From Subdoligranulum variabile (lineage in GTDB: Bacteria; Bacillota; Clostridia; Oscillospirales; Ruminococcaceae), in the NCBI RefSeq assembly GCF_025152575.1, contig NZ_CP102293.1, positions 992,001 through 1,056,000 on the forward strand: 64,000 nucleotides of DNA. Reading direction: 5' to 3'. Below are positions 42,839 through 51,661 of this stretch, piece by piece; the first letter of the stretch is position 1, and every line of letters starts with the position of its first letter. The position numbers and the translations under genes are program-made. Under the pieces are notes generated by a model. The model was not told the origin of the DNA. It did no database searches and saw only the letters and a list, made by a program, of their open reading frames with translations.

Positions 42839-42862
42839 ACCCCCGGCCTGGCCGGGGGTTTT
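42839..42862 (+). terminator. Terminator of the membrane glycosyltransferase gene
   Basis: A 9-bp GC-rich stem (42839-42847 with 42851-42859) with a 3-nt loop, followed by TTTTTATTT. Confidence 0.88.
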
Positions 42863-42885
42863 TATTTCGCTAAAGCATACAAAAA

Positions 42886-42910
42886 AAGGCCGCCCCAGAG
42901 GGGCGGCCTT
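42886..42910 (-). terminator. Terminator of rny
   Basis: An 11-bp stem (42886-42896 with 42900-42910) with a tight 3-nt loop, followed on the - strand by TTTTT, 16 nt after the rny stop. Confidence 0.9.
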
Positions 42911-42925
42911 CCTGTTTGTTTTTGT

Positions 42926-44479
42926 TTATTTGGCGTACTCGGTGGCGCGGCTCTCGCGGATGACGCTGACCTTGATCTGGCCGGGATAATCCAGCTCGCT
43001 CTCGATCTTCTTGGCCACGTTGCGGGCCAGCAGGACCACCTGATCGTCGCTGACCTTGTCCGGCTGGACCAGAATGCGCACCTCGCGGCCGGCCTGGACA
43101 GCGTAGGAACTCTCCACACCCTCGAAACCGTTGCAGAGGGCTTCCAGCGTCTCCAGACGCTTGATATAGCTCTCCATGTTCTCGCGGCGGGCACCGGGAC
43201 GGGCAGCCGAGATGGCGTCGGCGGCCATGATGATGAACGCCAGGGTGGTCTTGGGCTCCACGTCGCCGTGGTGAGCCTCCACCGCATGGACGATCTGAGG
43301 ATTCTCGCGGTACTTCTTGCAGATGTCCACACCGATCTGGACATGGCTGCCCTCGATCTCGTGGTCCAGGGCCTTGCCGATGTCATGGAGCAGACCGGCG
43401 CGGCGGGCCATCTGGACGTTGACGCCCAGTTCGCCGGCCATCAGACCAGCCAGCCAAGCCACCTCGATGGAGTGATTCAGCACGTTCTGACCAAAGCTGG
43501 TGCGGTACTTGAGCCGGCCGATGAGCTTGACCAGGTCGGGATGCAGGCTGTGGATGCCCAGATCCATGACCGCCTTCTCGCCTTCCCGCTTCATCTGGAT
43601 CTCCAGTTCGCGGCGGCACTTGTCCACCGTCTCCTCGATGCGGGCGGGATGGATACGGCCGTCAGCGATGAGCCGCTCCAGGGCCATGCGGGCCACCTCG
43701 CGGCGGGTCTGGTCAAAGCTGGACAGGGTGATGGCTTCCGGCGTGTCGTCGATGATGAGGTCGCAGCCGGTGGCCGTCTCCAGCGCACGGATATTGCGGC
43801 CCTCACGGCCGATGATACGGCCCTTCATCTCATCACTGGGCAGCGGCACCACGCTGACGGTGGCTTCGCTGGTGGCGTCCGCCGCACAACGGGCAATGGC
43901 CTGGCCCACCAGGTCGCGGGCGATCTGGTCGCACTCGTCCTTCATGTTGGCCTGGTAAGCGCTGATCTTCATGGCCTTCTCGTGGGTGAGCTCGTCGTCC
44001 ACCTGCTTGAGCAGCACGGCGCGGGCATCCTCCTTGGTCATCCCGGCGATGGTCTCCAGCTTTTCGGTCTGGCGCAGCTTGAGCTGTTCCAGCTCATCCA
44101 GCCGGGCCTCCACCGTCTCGCTGCGGCGCTTGAGTTCCTCTTCCTTGCGCTCCAGGGCGGAGGTGCGTTTGTCCAGCGCCTCCTCCTTCTGGTCCATGCG
44201 GCGTTCCTGGCGGGACACTTCCGCACGGCGGTCCTTGATCTCCTTGTCGGCCTCGCTCTTCAGCTTGAAGGCCTCATCCTTCGCTTCGATGATGGTTTCC
44301 TTGCGCTTCTGTTCGGCAGCTTTGATGGCATCGTTCACGATGCGCTTGGCCTCTTCCTCGGCGGAACCGAGTTTGGCCTCTGCGGTGCGCTTGCGGTTTT
44401 CCCCGCCAAGGTAAAAACAAAGCGCCCCGACAATGGCTGCGACGACAAGGACCAGCACCACAACAACAATGGGTGGCAT
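42926..44479 (-). CDS. rny: Ribonuclease Y
   Basis: The membrane-anchored endoribonuclease that starts mRNA decay in many Firmicutes. It has 517 residues: an N-terminal helix ([20 protein letters not shown]), a long charged coiled coil to about 195, a KH domain ([18 protein letters not shown]), then an HD domain with [12 protein letters not shown] near 365 and HHGDVEP. ATG 44479 (MPPIVVV) is preferred because AAGGAG stands 11 nt upstream; a GTG four codons earlier overlaps that site. It has its own promoter and a long leader. Confidence 0.96.
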   Translation of the reverse strand: MPPIVVVVLVLVVAAIVGALCFYLGGENRKRTAEAKLGSAEEEAKRIVNDAIKAAEQKRKETIIEAKDEAFKLKSEADKEIKDRRAEVSRQERRMDQKEEALDKRTSALERKEEELKRRSETVEARLDELEQLKLRQTEKLETIAGMTKEDARAVLLKQVDDELTHEKAMKISAYQANMKDECDQIARDLVGQAIARCAADATSEATVSVVPLPSDEMKGRIIGREGRNIRALETATGCDLIIDDTPEAITLSSFDQTRREVARMALERLIADGRIHPARIEETVDKCRRELEIQMKREGEKAVMDLGIHSLHPDLVKLIGRLKYRTSFGQNVLNHSIEVAWLAGLMAGELGVNVQMARRAGLLHDIGKALDHEIEGSHVQIGVDICKKYRENPQIVHAVEAHHGDVEPKTTLAFIIMAADAISAARPGARRENMESYIKRLETLEALCNGFEGVESSYAVQAGREVRILVQPDKVSDDQVVLLARNVAKKIESELDYPGQIKVSVIRESRATEYAK

Positions 44480-44804
44480 AGTCGGTTTCACTCCTTATCA
44501 ATCGTAGGAGGGCGCAGCACGGCGGGACGCTTTTTCCTTATGCAGTTTTTTCTATGGCAATGCGCAGCCCATCCCGATCAAAATGGGCAAAAATGCACAC
44601 ACTTCGACCGCGAGAGCGCGAAACGAACGAAAAAAAGCCAAAAACAGGCGTTGCACATTGGTGAAAAGCGGTGTTCCCGGCGGGCGACACCCTATGAAGT
44701 TCCCCGCAAAATCGGTGCGGCCGAACTTCCTTATTTCCTGTATTTCATTCTATCTTCATTTCAGATAAATGTCAAGAAATTGTTACAAAAAGGCCGGGTG
44801 CTTT
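44480..44804 (-). promoter_or_regulatory. rny promoter and 260-nt leader with a stem-loop
   Basis: This gap of about 325 nt holds no gene. On the - strand a perfect TTGACA (44770-44775), a 17-nt spacer and TAGAAT (44747-44752) form the rny promoter. The leader has a hairpin with GAAGTTC/GAACTTC arms (44696-44702 with 44723-44729) and an inner CCGC/GCGG helix. The leader is long for a housekeeping gene and could be a site of autocontrol (inference). Confidence 0.75.
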
Positions 44805-46616
44805 TCACGCTGTCACGTCCTCAAACTGGCTGTTGTACAGGTCGGCGTAGAAGCCGCCCGCCTCCATCAGCTGGTCGTGGTTGCCCTGTTCCACAATGTC
44901 GCCGTCCCGCATGACGAGGATCAGATCGGCGTTGCGGATGGTGGACAGCCGATGGGCGATGATGAAGCTGGTACGGCCCTGCATCAGGTGGTCCATAGCC
45001 GCCTGGATGCGCTGCTCGGTGCGGGTATCCACGCTGCTGGTGGCTTCGTCCAGCACCAGGATGCGGTTGTCCGCCAGAATCGCCCGGGCGATGGTCAGCA
45101 GCTGTTTCTGGCCCTGGCTCACGTTGGAGGCGTCCTCGTTCAGTTCCATCTGGTAGCCGCCGGGCAGCGTGCGGATGAAGTGGTCGGCGCCCGCCGCCTT
45201 GGCCGCAGCGATGACCTCCTCGTCGGTGGCGTCGAGGCGCCCGTAGCGGATGTTCTCCATGATGGTGCCCTGGAACAGCCAGGTATCCTGCAGCACCATG
45301 CCGAAGCCTTCCCGCAGGGCACTGCGGTCAAAGTCCCGGACGTTGTGGCCGTTCAGCGTGATGGAACCGCCGTCCACATCGTAGAACCGCATGAGCAGCT
45401 TGACCATTGTGGTCTTGCCGGCGCCGGTGGGGCCGACGATGGCCACCTTCTGGCCGGGCTGCACCGTACAGCTGAAGTCGCGGATGACTGTCTTGTCGGG
45501 GGTATAGCCGAATTTCACATGGTCGAAGGTGACCTGGCCGTCGATGGTGGCCGGATCGGCGCGGCGGGCCGGATCGGCGGTCTGGTCCTCCTCCTCTTCG
45601 GCCAGGAACTCAAAGACGCGCTCGGCGGCGGCCGCCATGCTCTGGAGCATGTTGGACACCTGGGACAGCTGCTGGATGGGCTGGGTAAAGTTTTTCACAT
45701 ACTGGATGAAGGCCTGGATGTCGCCGATGGTGATGATGCCGCCGGCGGCAAAGATGCTGCCCACGATGGCCACCGCCACATAGCCCAGGTTGCCCACAAA
45801 GTTCATGATGGGCATCATGAGGCCGGAGAGGAACTGGCTCTTCCAGGCGGAGGCATAGAGCTGGTCGTTAGCGGCGTTGAAGTCGTCCAGAACGGCCTGT
45901 TCCCGGTTGAACGCCTTGATGACATTGTGGCCGGAGTAGACCTCCTCCACCTGGCCGTTGACGACGCCCAGGGTGGCCTGCTGGGCCTTGAAGAAGCGCT
46001 GGCTGAAATGGACCACAACCATGACCAGCACCAGGGACACCGGCAGGATCAGCAGGGCGATGAGGGTCATCCGGGCACTGATGGAGAGCATCATGATCAG
46101 CACGCCGATCATCGTGGTGACGCTGGTGATCAGCTGGGTGATGCTCTGGTTCAGGCTCTGACCCAGGGTATCCACATCGTTGGTGATGCGGGAGAGCACC
46201 TCGCCCACCGTGCGCTTTTCAAAGTAGGCCAGGGGCAGGCGGTTGATCTTTTCGCTGATCTGGCGGCGGAAATCGTAGCAGACTTTCTGGGAAAGGCCGC
46301 TCATGAGCCAGCTCTGGATAAAACTGAAGGCCGAGGAGAGCAGGTACATACCCAGCAGGATCAGCAGAATGCGGCCGATATAGCCGAAATCGATGCCGCC
46401 GGTGCCCCGCAGTTTGGCCACCCAGCCGGTGGCCAGGGCGGTGGTGGCTTTGGCCAGCACCTTGGGTCCCGCGATATTGAAGATGGTAGAGAGGATGGCA
46501 AACACCACGACCACGGCCATGGAAATTTTATAGCGGTTCAGAGCGCGCAGCAGCTGACGCAGCGTGCCCTTGAAGTCCTTGGCGCGTTCGGTGGTCATCC
46601 GTCCGGGTCTTGGCAT
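44805..46616 (-). CDS. ABC exporter subunit B (fused permease and ATPase), catalytic Walker B
   Basis: A 603-residue half-transporter: six membrane helices (about 30-320) and a nucleotide-binding domain with Walker A GPTGAGKTTMVKLL, signature VSQGQKQLL, Walker B ILVLDEATSSVD (catalytic Glu present) and switch His in IAHRLSTI. The changed signature (Q for the second residue) fits one half of a heterodimeric multidrug exporter. Start ATG 46616 lies 1 nt after the partner's stop, with AAGGAGG 9 nt upstream inside the partner gene, so the two are coupled. The substrate may be a drug, peptide or lipid. Confidence 0.92.
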   Translation of the reverse strand: MPRPGRMTTERAKDFKGTLRQLLRALNRYKISMAVVVVFAILSTIFNIAGPKVLAKATTALATGWVAKLRGTGGIDFGYIGRILLILLGMYLLSSAFSFIQSWLMSGLSQKVCYDFRRQISEKINRLPLAYFEKRTVGEVLSRITNDVDTLGQSLNQSITQLITSVTTMIGVLIMMLSISARMTLIALLILPVSLVLVMVVVHFSQRFFKAQQATLGVVNGQVEEVYSGHNVIKAFNREQAVLDDFNAANDQLYASAWKSQFLSGLMMPIMNFVGNLGYVAVAIVGSIFAAGGIITIGDIQAFIQYVKNFTQPIQQLSQVSNMLQSMAAAAERVFEFLAEEEEDQTADPARRADPATIDGQVTFDHVKFGYTPDKTVIRDFSCTVQPGQKVAIVGPTGAGKTTMVKLLMRFYDVDGGSITLNGHNVRDFDRSALREGFGMVLQDTWLFQGTIMENIRYGRLDATDEEVIAAAKAAGADHFIRTLPGGYQMELNEDASNVSQGQKQLLTIARAILADNRILVLDEATSSVDTRTEQRIQAAMDHLMQGRTSFIIAHRLSTIRNADLILVMRDGDIVEQGNHDQLMEAGGFYADLYNSQFEDVTA

Positions 46617-46617
46617 A

Positions 46618-48837
46618 TCAATCATCCTCCTTCGGTAAGCCCAGTTCTTTCTGGCTCAGCTGGCTGCGGGCGATCTCCCGGTATTCGGGGCAGCTTTCCA
46701 GCAGCTGGGCGTGGGTGCCGATGCCCACCACTTTGCCCTCGTCCAGAACGAGGATCTGGTTGGCGTGCAGCACCGTGGAGATACGCTGGGCCACAATGAG
46801 CACGGTGGCGTTGTCGGTCTGTGCCTTGAGGGCACGGCGCAGAGCCACGTCGGTCTTGTAGTCCAGGGCCGAGAAGCTGTCGTCAAAGAGATAGATGCGG
46901 GGGTGCTTGGCGATGGCCCGGGCGATGGAAAGCCGCTGCTTCTGGCCGCCCGACACATTGCTGCCGCCCTGGGCGATGGGGCTCCGGAAGCCCTCGGGCT
47001 TGGCTTCGATGAAGTCGGTGGCCTGGGCGATGGCGGCAGCCTGCTGCACGTCGCCGTCGGTGATCCGGGGGCCGCCAAATTTCAGGTTGGATTCGATGGT
47101 GCCGCTGAACAGCACGCCCTTCTGGGGCACATAGCCCAGCAGGTCATGAAGGGTCTGCTGGGGCAGATCCCGCACGTCCACCCCGTCGATGGTCACCCGG
47201 CCCCCCGTTACATCGTAGAACCGGGGGATCAGGTTCAGCAGGGTGGATTTGCCGCAGCCCGTCGAACCGATGATGGCGGTGGTCTCGCCGGGGCGGGCGG
47301 TGAAACTGATGTGCTCCAGGGCGTCATCATCGGCGCCGGGATAGCGGAAACTCACATCCTCAAACTGCACCACGCCGTCCCAATGGGTGCGGGATGCCGC
47401 CTTTTCGGCCACTTCCGGCGTGGGGTCATGGATGGTGGCCGGGGTGCGCAGCACCTCGTCGATGCGGTCGGCCGCCACTCCGGCACGGGGCAGCAGCACC
47501 GCCACCATGGCCAGCATCAGGAAGGACATGACGATCTGCATGGTATAGGTGATGAAGGCGATCATCTCGCCCACCTGCATGGTACCCAGATCCATAGCCT
47601 TGCCGCCAAACCAGACAATGAGCAGGCTGGTGCCGTTCATGATCAGCGTCATGAAGGGCATCATGCCGGCCATGGTACGGTTGGTGAAGAGCTGGGTCTG
47701 CATGAGGTTCCTGTTGGCCTTGTCGAACCGCTGCTCCTCAAACTTTTCCCGGCTGAAAGCGCGCACCGGCATGATGCCGGTGAGGATCTCCCGGCTGACC
47801 AGGTTCAGCCGGTCCACCAGGGTCTGCATGAGTTTGAACTTGGGCATGGCGATCTTCATCAGCACGCCGATGAGGATCAGCAGCGCCGCCACCGCCAGGA
47901 AGGTGATCCAGGTAAGCCCCGTATCGCTGCGGGCCACATGGACGATGCCGCCGATGCCCAGAATGGGCGCGTAGGCCACCATCCGCAGCAGGATGACGCA
48001 GACGAACTGCACCTGCTGGATATCGTTGGTGGTGCGGGTGATCAGCGACGCCGTGGAGAACTGCTCGATCTCCGCATGGGAGAAATGGATGACGGCGGAG
48101 AAGGTGTCCCGCCGCAGGTCACGGCCGATGGCCGCCGACACCCGGGAGGCCACAAAGCCCACCGCGATGGCGACCACCACCATAAGCAGGGTCAGGGCCA
48201 GCATCTGACCGCCCACCCGCCAGAGGTAGGCCATCTGTACATCGTGGGCGATGCCCTGGGCCTCATATTCCAGGCTTACCAGCAGCATGGCCTGGCTGGA
48301 CAGGCTTTCCGCCACCGAATCGTCCACCGAAGCCATTGCCCCGGCCAGCTGCTGCTGGACCGCCTCCCGGCTGAAGCCCGGTGCCTGGGCCATCATGGCA
48401 AACTCAGTGGCCACGGCATCCAGATCGGTCCAGGCCGGCGTGGCGGTGCCCTCCGTCCCCTGGACTGTGGCCGCGTGCTGGGCAGCCGCCATATACAGCA
48501 CGATATCCGGCGTGGTGAAGGCGTTCTCCAGTTCCGGCAGAGCCGCCGTGGCGTCATGAGCCAGGGTACGCACGCCGTTTTCGTCGGGTTCCGAGTACCA
48601 CTGCTCGGCCAGCCCGGCATCCTGCTCACTCATGAGCAGTTCCAGCGCCTGGAGCGTGGTGTCCCGCACCGTGTGGGGCACCGTGCTCTCGATGCCGCCC
48701 TGCTGAATGCCTACGTCCACGATCTTGCTGGTGTAGTCGGGCAGGGACAGGTCACAGTAGGCCTGCACCGCCAGCAGGGCAAACACCAATAAACAGGCCG
48801 CCCAGTGACGGCCCAGCTGTTTAAAGATCTTTCCCAT
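46618..48837 (-). CDS. ABC exporter subunit A, degenerate ATP site
   Basis: A 739-residue partner half-transporter. Between membrane helices 1 and 2 (about residues 40-190) it has a large extracellular insert rich in Asp/Glu/Thr. The ATPase domain has Walker A GSTGCGKSTLLNLI, an intact VSGGQKQRLS signature, but Walker B IYLFDDSFSALD (Asp in place of the catalytic Glu) and Gln in place of the switch His (IVAQRISTV). It therefore forms the non-hydrolysing site of an asymmetric exporter, complementary to subunit B. Start ATG 48837 with AAGGAGGACCCTGACG overlaps the marR 3' end by 17 nt. Confidence 0.92.
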   Translation of the reverse strand: MGKIFKQLGRHWAACLLVFALLAVQAYCDLSLPDYTSKIVDVGIQQGGIESTVPHTVRDTTLQALELLMSEQDAGLAEQWYSEPDENGVRTLAHDATAALPELENAFTTPDIVLYMAAAQHAATVQGTEGTATPAWTDLDAVATEFAMMAQAPGFSREAVQQQLAGAMASVDDSVAESLSSQAMLLVSLEYEAQGIAHDVQMAYLWRVGGQMLALTLLMVVVAIAVGFVASRVSAAIGRDLRRDTFSAVIHFSHAEIEQFSTASLITRTTNDIQQVQFVCVILLRMVAYAPILGIGGIVHVARSDTGLTWITFLAVAALLILIGVLMKIAMPKFKLMQTLVDRLNLVSREILTGIMPVRAFSREKFEEQRFDKANRNLMQTQLFTNRTMAGMMPFMTLIMNGTSLLIVWFGGKAMDLGTMQVGEMIAFITYTMQIVMSFLMLAMVAVLLPRAGVAADRIDEVLRTPATIHDPTPEVAEKAASRTHWDGVVQFEDVSFRYPGADDDALEHISFTARPGETTAIIGSTGCGKSTLLNLIPRFYDVTGGRVTIDGVDVRDLPQQTLHDLLGYVPQKGVLFSGTIESNLKFGGPRITDGDVQQAAAIAQATDFIEAKPEGFRSPIAQGGSNVSGGQKQRLSIARAIAKHPRIYLFDDSFSALDYKTDVALRRALKAQTDNATVLIVAQRISTVLHANQILVLDEGKVVGIGTHAQLLESCPEYREIARSQLSQKELGLPKEDD

Positions 48838-49336
48838 CGTCAGGGTCCTCCTTGGTCTTTGCGGCGCGCAGCGTCGCCGCAGTCTCCGCTTCCAGCGCGT
48901 CCACCAGCACATTGCGCATCTCCATCATGCGCTCCAGTTGGGCCGGTTCCAGCCGCGCCATCACGCGGGTAAAATAGGCGTTGAGCGCGGCCTCGCAGTC
49001 CCGCAGGGCCTGCTGCCCCGCCGGGGTGATCCGCACCAGCGTCTTGCGGCGGTCCTCCGGGTCGGTACGGCGCTCGGCCATGCCGTCCTGTTCCAGCAGC
49101 CGCAGCGCCCGCGATACCGCCGGCAGCGGCTTGCCCGCCGCCCGGGCCAGCTCACTGACCCCTATGACGCCGTCGATGCCGTAGGTGCAGATGGCGTAGT
49201 GCAGCCGCTCCAGCATGCCGAACCGGCACTTGGGGGTATCGGCCAGCGCCGCGCGCACGCCCCGGGCCGAGGCTTCCCGCAGACGGCCGATGTAGTGGAT
49301 CAGCCCCTGCAGTTCAAAACCGGGTGTTTCTGCCAC
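48821..49336 (-). CDS. MarR-family transcriptional regulator of the ABC exporter
   Basis: A winged-helix regulator of 171-177 residues. Helix-turn-helix: IGVSELARAAGKPLPAVSRALRLLEQDGM near 60-88, then the wing RRTDPEDRRKTLVRITPAG. It leads the operon with both exporter subunits and so probably represses it until a ligand binds. I prefer GTG 49336 (MAETPGFELQ) with GGAGGGG 6 nt upstream; an ATG at 49354 overlaps that site. A promoter and repeated TTAAC motifs lie just upstream. Confidence 0.88.
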   Translation of the reverse strand: MAETPGFELQGLIHYIGRLREASARGVRAALADTPKCRFGMLERLHYAICTYGIDGVIGVSELARAAGKPLPAVSRALRLLEQDGMAERRTDPEDRRKTLVRITPAGQQALRDCEAALNAYFTRVMARLEPAQLERMMEMRNVLVDALEAETAATLRAAKTKEDPDDGKDL

Positions 49337-49358
49337 AGTGTTCCCCTCCCTCATTTAC

Positions 49359-49417
49359 TTAACACAAGATAACTATTAACAAGCGATAATAATAGACCCT
49401 CCTGCCGTTCTTGGCAA
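49359..49417 (-). promoter_or_regulatory. marR operon promoter with operator-like repeats
   Basis: On the - strand TTGCCA (49412-49417), 17 nt, TATTAT (49389-49394). Direct repeats TTAACACAAG (49359-49368) and TTAACAAG (49376-49383) on the + strand cover the start point, where autorepression by MarR would act. Confidence 0.65.
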
Positions 49418-49464
49418 GAGGGCCGGTGCAAAGTTCTCGAAAAATTCACAAATCGGCTCCCACA

Positions 49465-49587
49465 AACACAAAAGCCCGCAGTTGCCTGCGGGCTTTCGTG
49501 CATAGAGGGGTGGGAAAGTATATAAAGGTCAGAGAATGTCGTGATTGATAACAATTATTATTATAGCTTTTATTCTTAATTTGTCAA
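49465..49587 (-). ncRNA. Possible small RNA (about 85 nt) or marR leader with attenuator
   Basis: A consensus promoter on the - strand, TTGACA (49582-49587), 16 nt, TATAAT (49560-49565), would start RNA at about 49553. A 10-bp hairpin (49471-49480 with 49487-49496) with CTTTTGTGTTTG after it would end it near 49465. No ORF of note lies between. Read-through would add a long leader to marR. The hairpin ends no known gene on either strand. Confidence 0.5.
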
Positions 49588-49766
49588 ACGCCGCACTTGT
49601 ATTTTCTTTTTCAAAATATTATAATGTTTGCAGAAATGCTTAATTAAATTTAGTTTGTGCCGAAAAAAGCGTACTTTTTCCTTTTTGTCAAACCGCACAA
49701 CGGCACTTTTCTTCATTTTATTTTTTTGTGCGCATTATACAAATATGAAAACGAGGTTTCCGATTC
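49588..49766 (+). other. AT-rich gap upstream of the Lrp-like gene
   Basis: There is no gene here. The + strand has a TATACA near 49735-49742, a possible -10 for the Lrp-like gene, without a clear -35. Runs of T dominate the rest. Confidence 0.4.
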
Positions 49767-50198
49767 ATGGATGATCTGGATCATAAAATTTTGCAGCTTC
49801 TCGCAGAAAATGCACGTATGCCCGTCAAAGACATTGCCCAGCGGGTCAGCCTGACCAGTCCGGCGGTCTCCAGCCGTATCCACCGCCTGGAACAGGAGGG
49901 CATCATCGGCGGCTACACCGTGGTGCTCCGCCATCCCGGCGCGCCCGCTCGGGTGGAGGCACTGATTTCGGTGCTGGTGGACGCCGCCACCCGTGCGAGC
50001 TTCCTGGCCATGATCGAGCAGGAGCCCCAGGTGCTGCAGTGCTTCCGGGTGACGGGCAGCTACAACTTTATTGTAAAGGTCAGCTGCACCGACATCGACG
50101 CTCTGGAGCATCTTCTGACCAAGATGCAGAAGCTGGGTTCCACCAACACCCAGATCATTCTCAACACCCAGCTCGACCGCAACCTGGCGCTGGACTGA
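49767..50198 (+). CDS. Lrp/AsnC-family transcriptional regulator
   Basis: A 143-residue regulator with an N-terminal helix-turn-helix (DLDHKILQLLAENARMPV, then SLTSPAVSSRIHRLEQEGII) and a C-terminal RAM/AsnC ligand-binding domain (ALISVLVDA, CFRVTGSYNFIVKVSC, TNTQIILNTQL). Such proteins sense amino acids and form octamers. Its target genes are not evident; the next genes are a zinc-ribbon membrane protein and a glycosyltransferase. Start ATG 49767 has ACGAGG upstream. Confidence 0.92.
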   Translation: MDDLDHKILQLLAENARMPVKDIAQRVSLTSPAVSSRIHRLEQEGIIGGYTVVLRHPGAPARVEALISVLVDAATRASFLAMIEQEPQVLQCFRVTGSYNFIVKVSCTDIDALEHLLTKMQKLGSTNTQIILNTQLDRNLALD

Positions 50199-50213
50199 AC
50201 GGAGGTTTTCCCC

Positions 50214-50612
50214 ATGCGTTACTGTAAGAACTGCGGTCTGCTGGCGCCTTTTGACGCCGACCGCTGCCCCCAGTGCGGTGCGCCGCTGCCGCCCGAGGCC
50301 CCTTCCGCCCCGTCGTCGGCCCGCTATACCGGCGAAGCCCCCGCCGAACAGCCCCAGGAGGAAGTGGTGCCCGCCCTGTCGGAGTGGGCCACCCTGGGCA
50401 CTCTGCTTCTGTTTGCCATTCCGGTGGCGGGGTTCATTCTCTCCCTGGCGTGGAGCTTCGGCTTTAACACCCACCCTGCCCGCAAACGCCTGGCCCAGGC
50501 ATGGCTCATCCGCACCCTGGTGGTGGGCGTGGTCGTGGCGCTGGTCTGCATCGTGCTGGCGCTGACCTCGGTGGCCCGGCTGACGGTCACCCCCTACTAC
50601 TACGCCTACTGA
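50214..50612 (+). CDS. Zinc-ribbon membrane protein, 132 aa
   Basis: Unassigned protein. It has an N-terminal zinc ribbon (CKNCG at 4-8 and CPQCG near 18-22), a Pro/Ala/Glu-rich linker to about residue 55, and two membrane helices (about 60-82 and 98-120). The overall layout is common among small Firmicutes membrane proteins, with the ribbon in the cytoplasm. A site (GGAGG) lies 10 nt before the ATG. It lies between an Lrp-like regulator and a GT2 gene with short gaps, so it may be cotranscribed. Confidence 0.78.
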   Translation: MRYCKNCGLLAPFDADRCPQCGAPLPPEAPSAPSSARYTGEAPAEQPQEEVVPALSEWATLGTLLLFAIPVAGFILSLAWSFGFNTHPARKRLAQAWLIRTLVVGVVVALVCIVLALTSVARLTVTPYYYAY

Positions 50613-50630
50613 CCCGGACAAGGAGACACC

Positions 50631-51620
50631 ATGAAAGCATCGGTCATCATCCCCAACCTGAACGGCGCGGGCTGGCTGCGGGATTCCATCGAATCGGTCT
50701 GGGCCCAGACCGAGCAGGACTTTGAGCTCATCGTCATCGACAACGGTTCCACCGACGAAAGTCTCGAGATCGCCCGCAGCTACCGCGGCCACGACCGCTA
50801 CACCCTCATCGAGAATGCCACCAACACCGGGTTTTCCCACGCGGTGAATCAGGGCATCGCCATTGCCAAGGGCGAGTACGTGGCCCTTTTCAACAACGAC
50901 GCCTTCGCCGAGCCGGACTGGCTGGCGGAACTGCTGAAAACCGCCGACGCCGACCCGAAAATTTTTGCGGTGAGCAGCCTGATGCTGCGGTACTACGAGC
51001 CGGAACTGGCCGACGATGCCGGAGATTATGTGACGATCCTGGGCTTTGCCTGCAAGCGGGGCGACGGCCTGAAGGCCAGCCGCTACACGAAACCCTGCCG
51101 GGTGTTCAGTGCCTGCGGCGGCGCGGCCCTCTACCGCAAATCCATCCTGGACAAGATCGGCGTCTTTGACGAACTGTTCTTCGCCTACTACGAGGACGTG
51201 GACCTGTCCTGGCGGGCCAACAACTTCGGCTACAAAAACGTCTACTGCCCCACCGCCCGCTGCCGCCACATCTGCGGCGCCACCACCGGCGCCGTGCGGT
51301 ACAACCCCTTCAAGAGCATCCAGAGCGGCCGCAACAGCATCCTGCTGCCCTACAAGAACCAGCCGCTGGTCATGCTGATCCTGAACTTTATCCCCATGCT
51401 GCTGGGGTATCTGCTCAAAGTGGTCATGTTCCGGCTGCGGGGCTTCGGCGGCGACTACGCCAAGGGCTTTGCCGAAGCCAAGGTAGCCCTGCCCAAAGTG
51501 AACAAACCAAAATTTTACTGGCGCAACCTGCCCAATTATATCTGGGTGGAATGCAGTTTGATCGTGGGCTTGTTCCAATACATTGTCTACCGTGTACAGC
51601 GGGCCCTGAAAATCACCTGA
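50631..51620 (+). CDS. GT2 family glycosyltransferase (rhamnosyltransferase-like)
   Basis: A 329-residue cytoplasmic-face glycosyltransferase. The GT-A fold is visible in VIIPNLNGAGWLRDSIES, IVIDNGSTDES, VALFNNDAF (DXD-like position), then CGGAALYRKSILDKIGVFDE and FAYYEDVDLSWRAN, the signature of rhamnosyltransferase-type GT2 enzymes. A C-terminal amphipathic or hydrophobic helix (LVMLILNFIPMLLGYLLKVV) may attach it to the membrane. It faces the polysaccharide-like locus across a bidirectional terminator. The sugar is not known. Confidence 0.9.
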   Translation: MKASVIIPNLNGAGWLRDSIESVWAQTEQDFELIVIDNGSTDESLEIARSYRGHDRYTLIENATNTGFSHAVNQGIAIAKGEYVALFNNDAFAEPDWLAELLKTADADPKIFAVSSLMLRYYEPELADDAGDYVTILGFACKRGDGLKASRYTKPCRVFSACGGAALYRKSILDKIGVFDELFFAYYEDVDLSWRANNFGYKNVYCPTARCRHICGATTGAVRYNPFKSIQSGRNSILLPYKNQPLVMLILNFIPMLLGYLLKVVMFRLRGFGGDYAKGFAEAKVALPKVNKPKFYWRNLPNYIWVECSLIVGLFQYIVYRVQRALKIT

Positions 51621-51624
51621 ATAG

Positions 51625-51656
51625 AAAAAATCCACCCCGGCGGGGTGGATTTTTTT
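51625..51656. terminator. Bidirectional terminator between GT2 gene and membrane locus
   Basis: An A run, an 8-bp stem TCCACCCC/GGGGTGGA with a 3-nt loop, then at least 8 T residues. It serves the convergent genes on both sides. Confidence 0.93.
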
Positions 51657-51661
51657 TGCGT

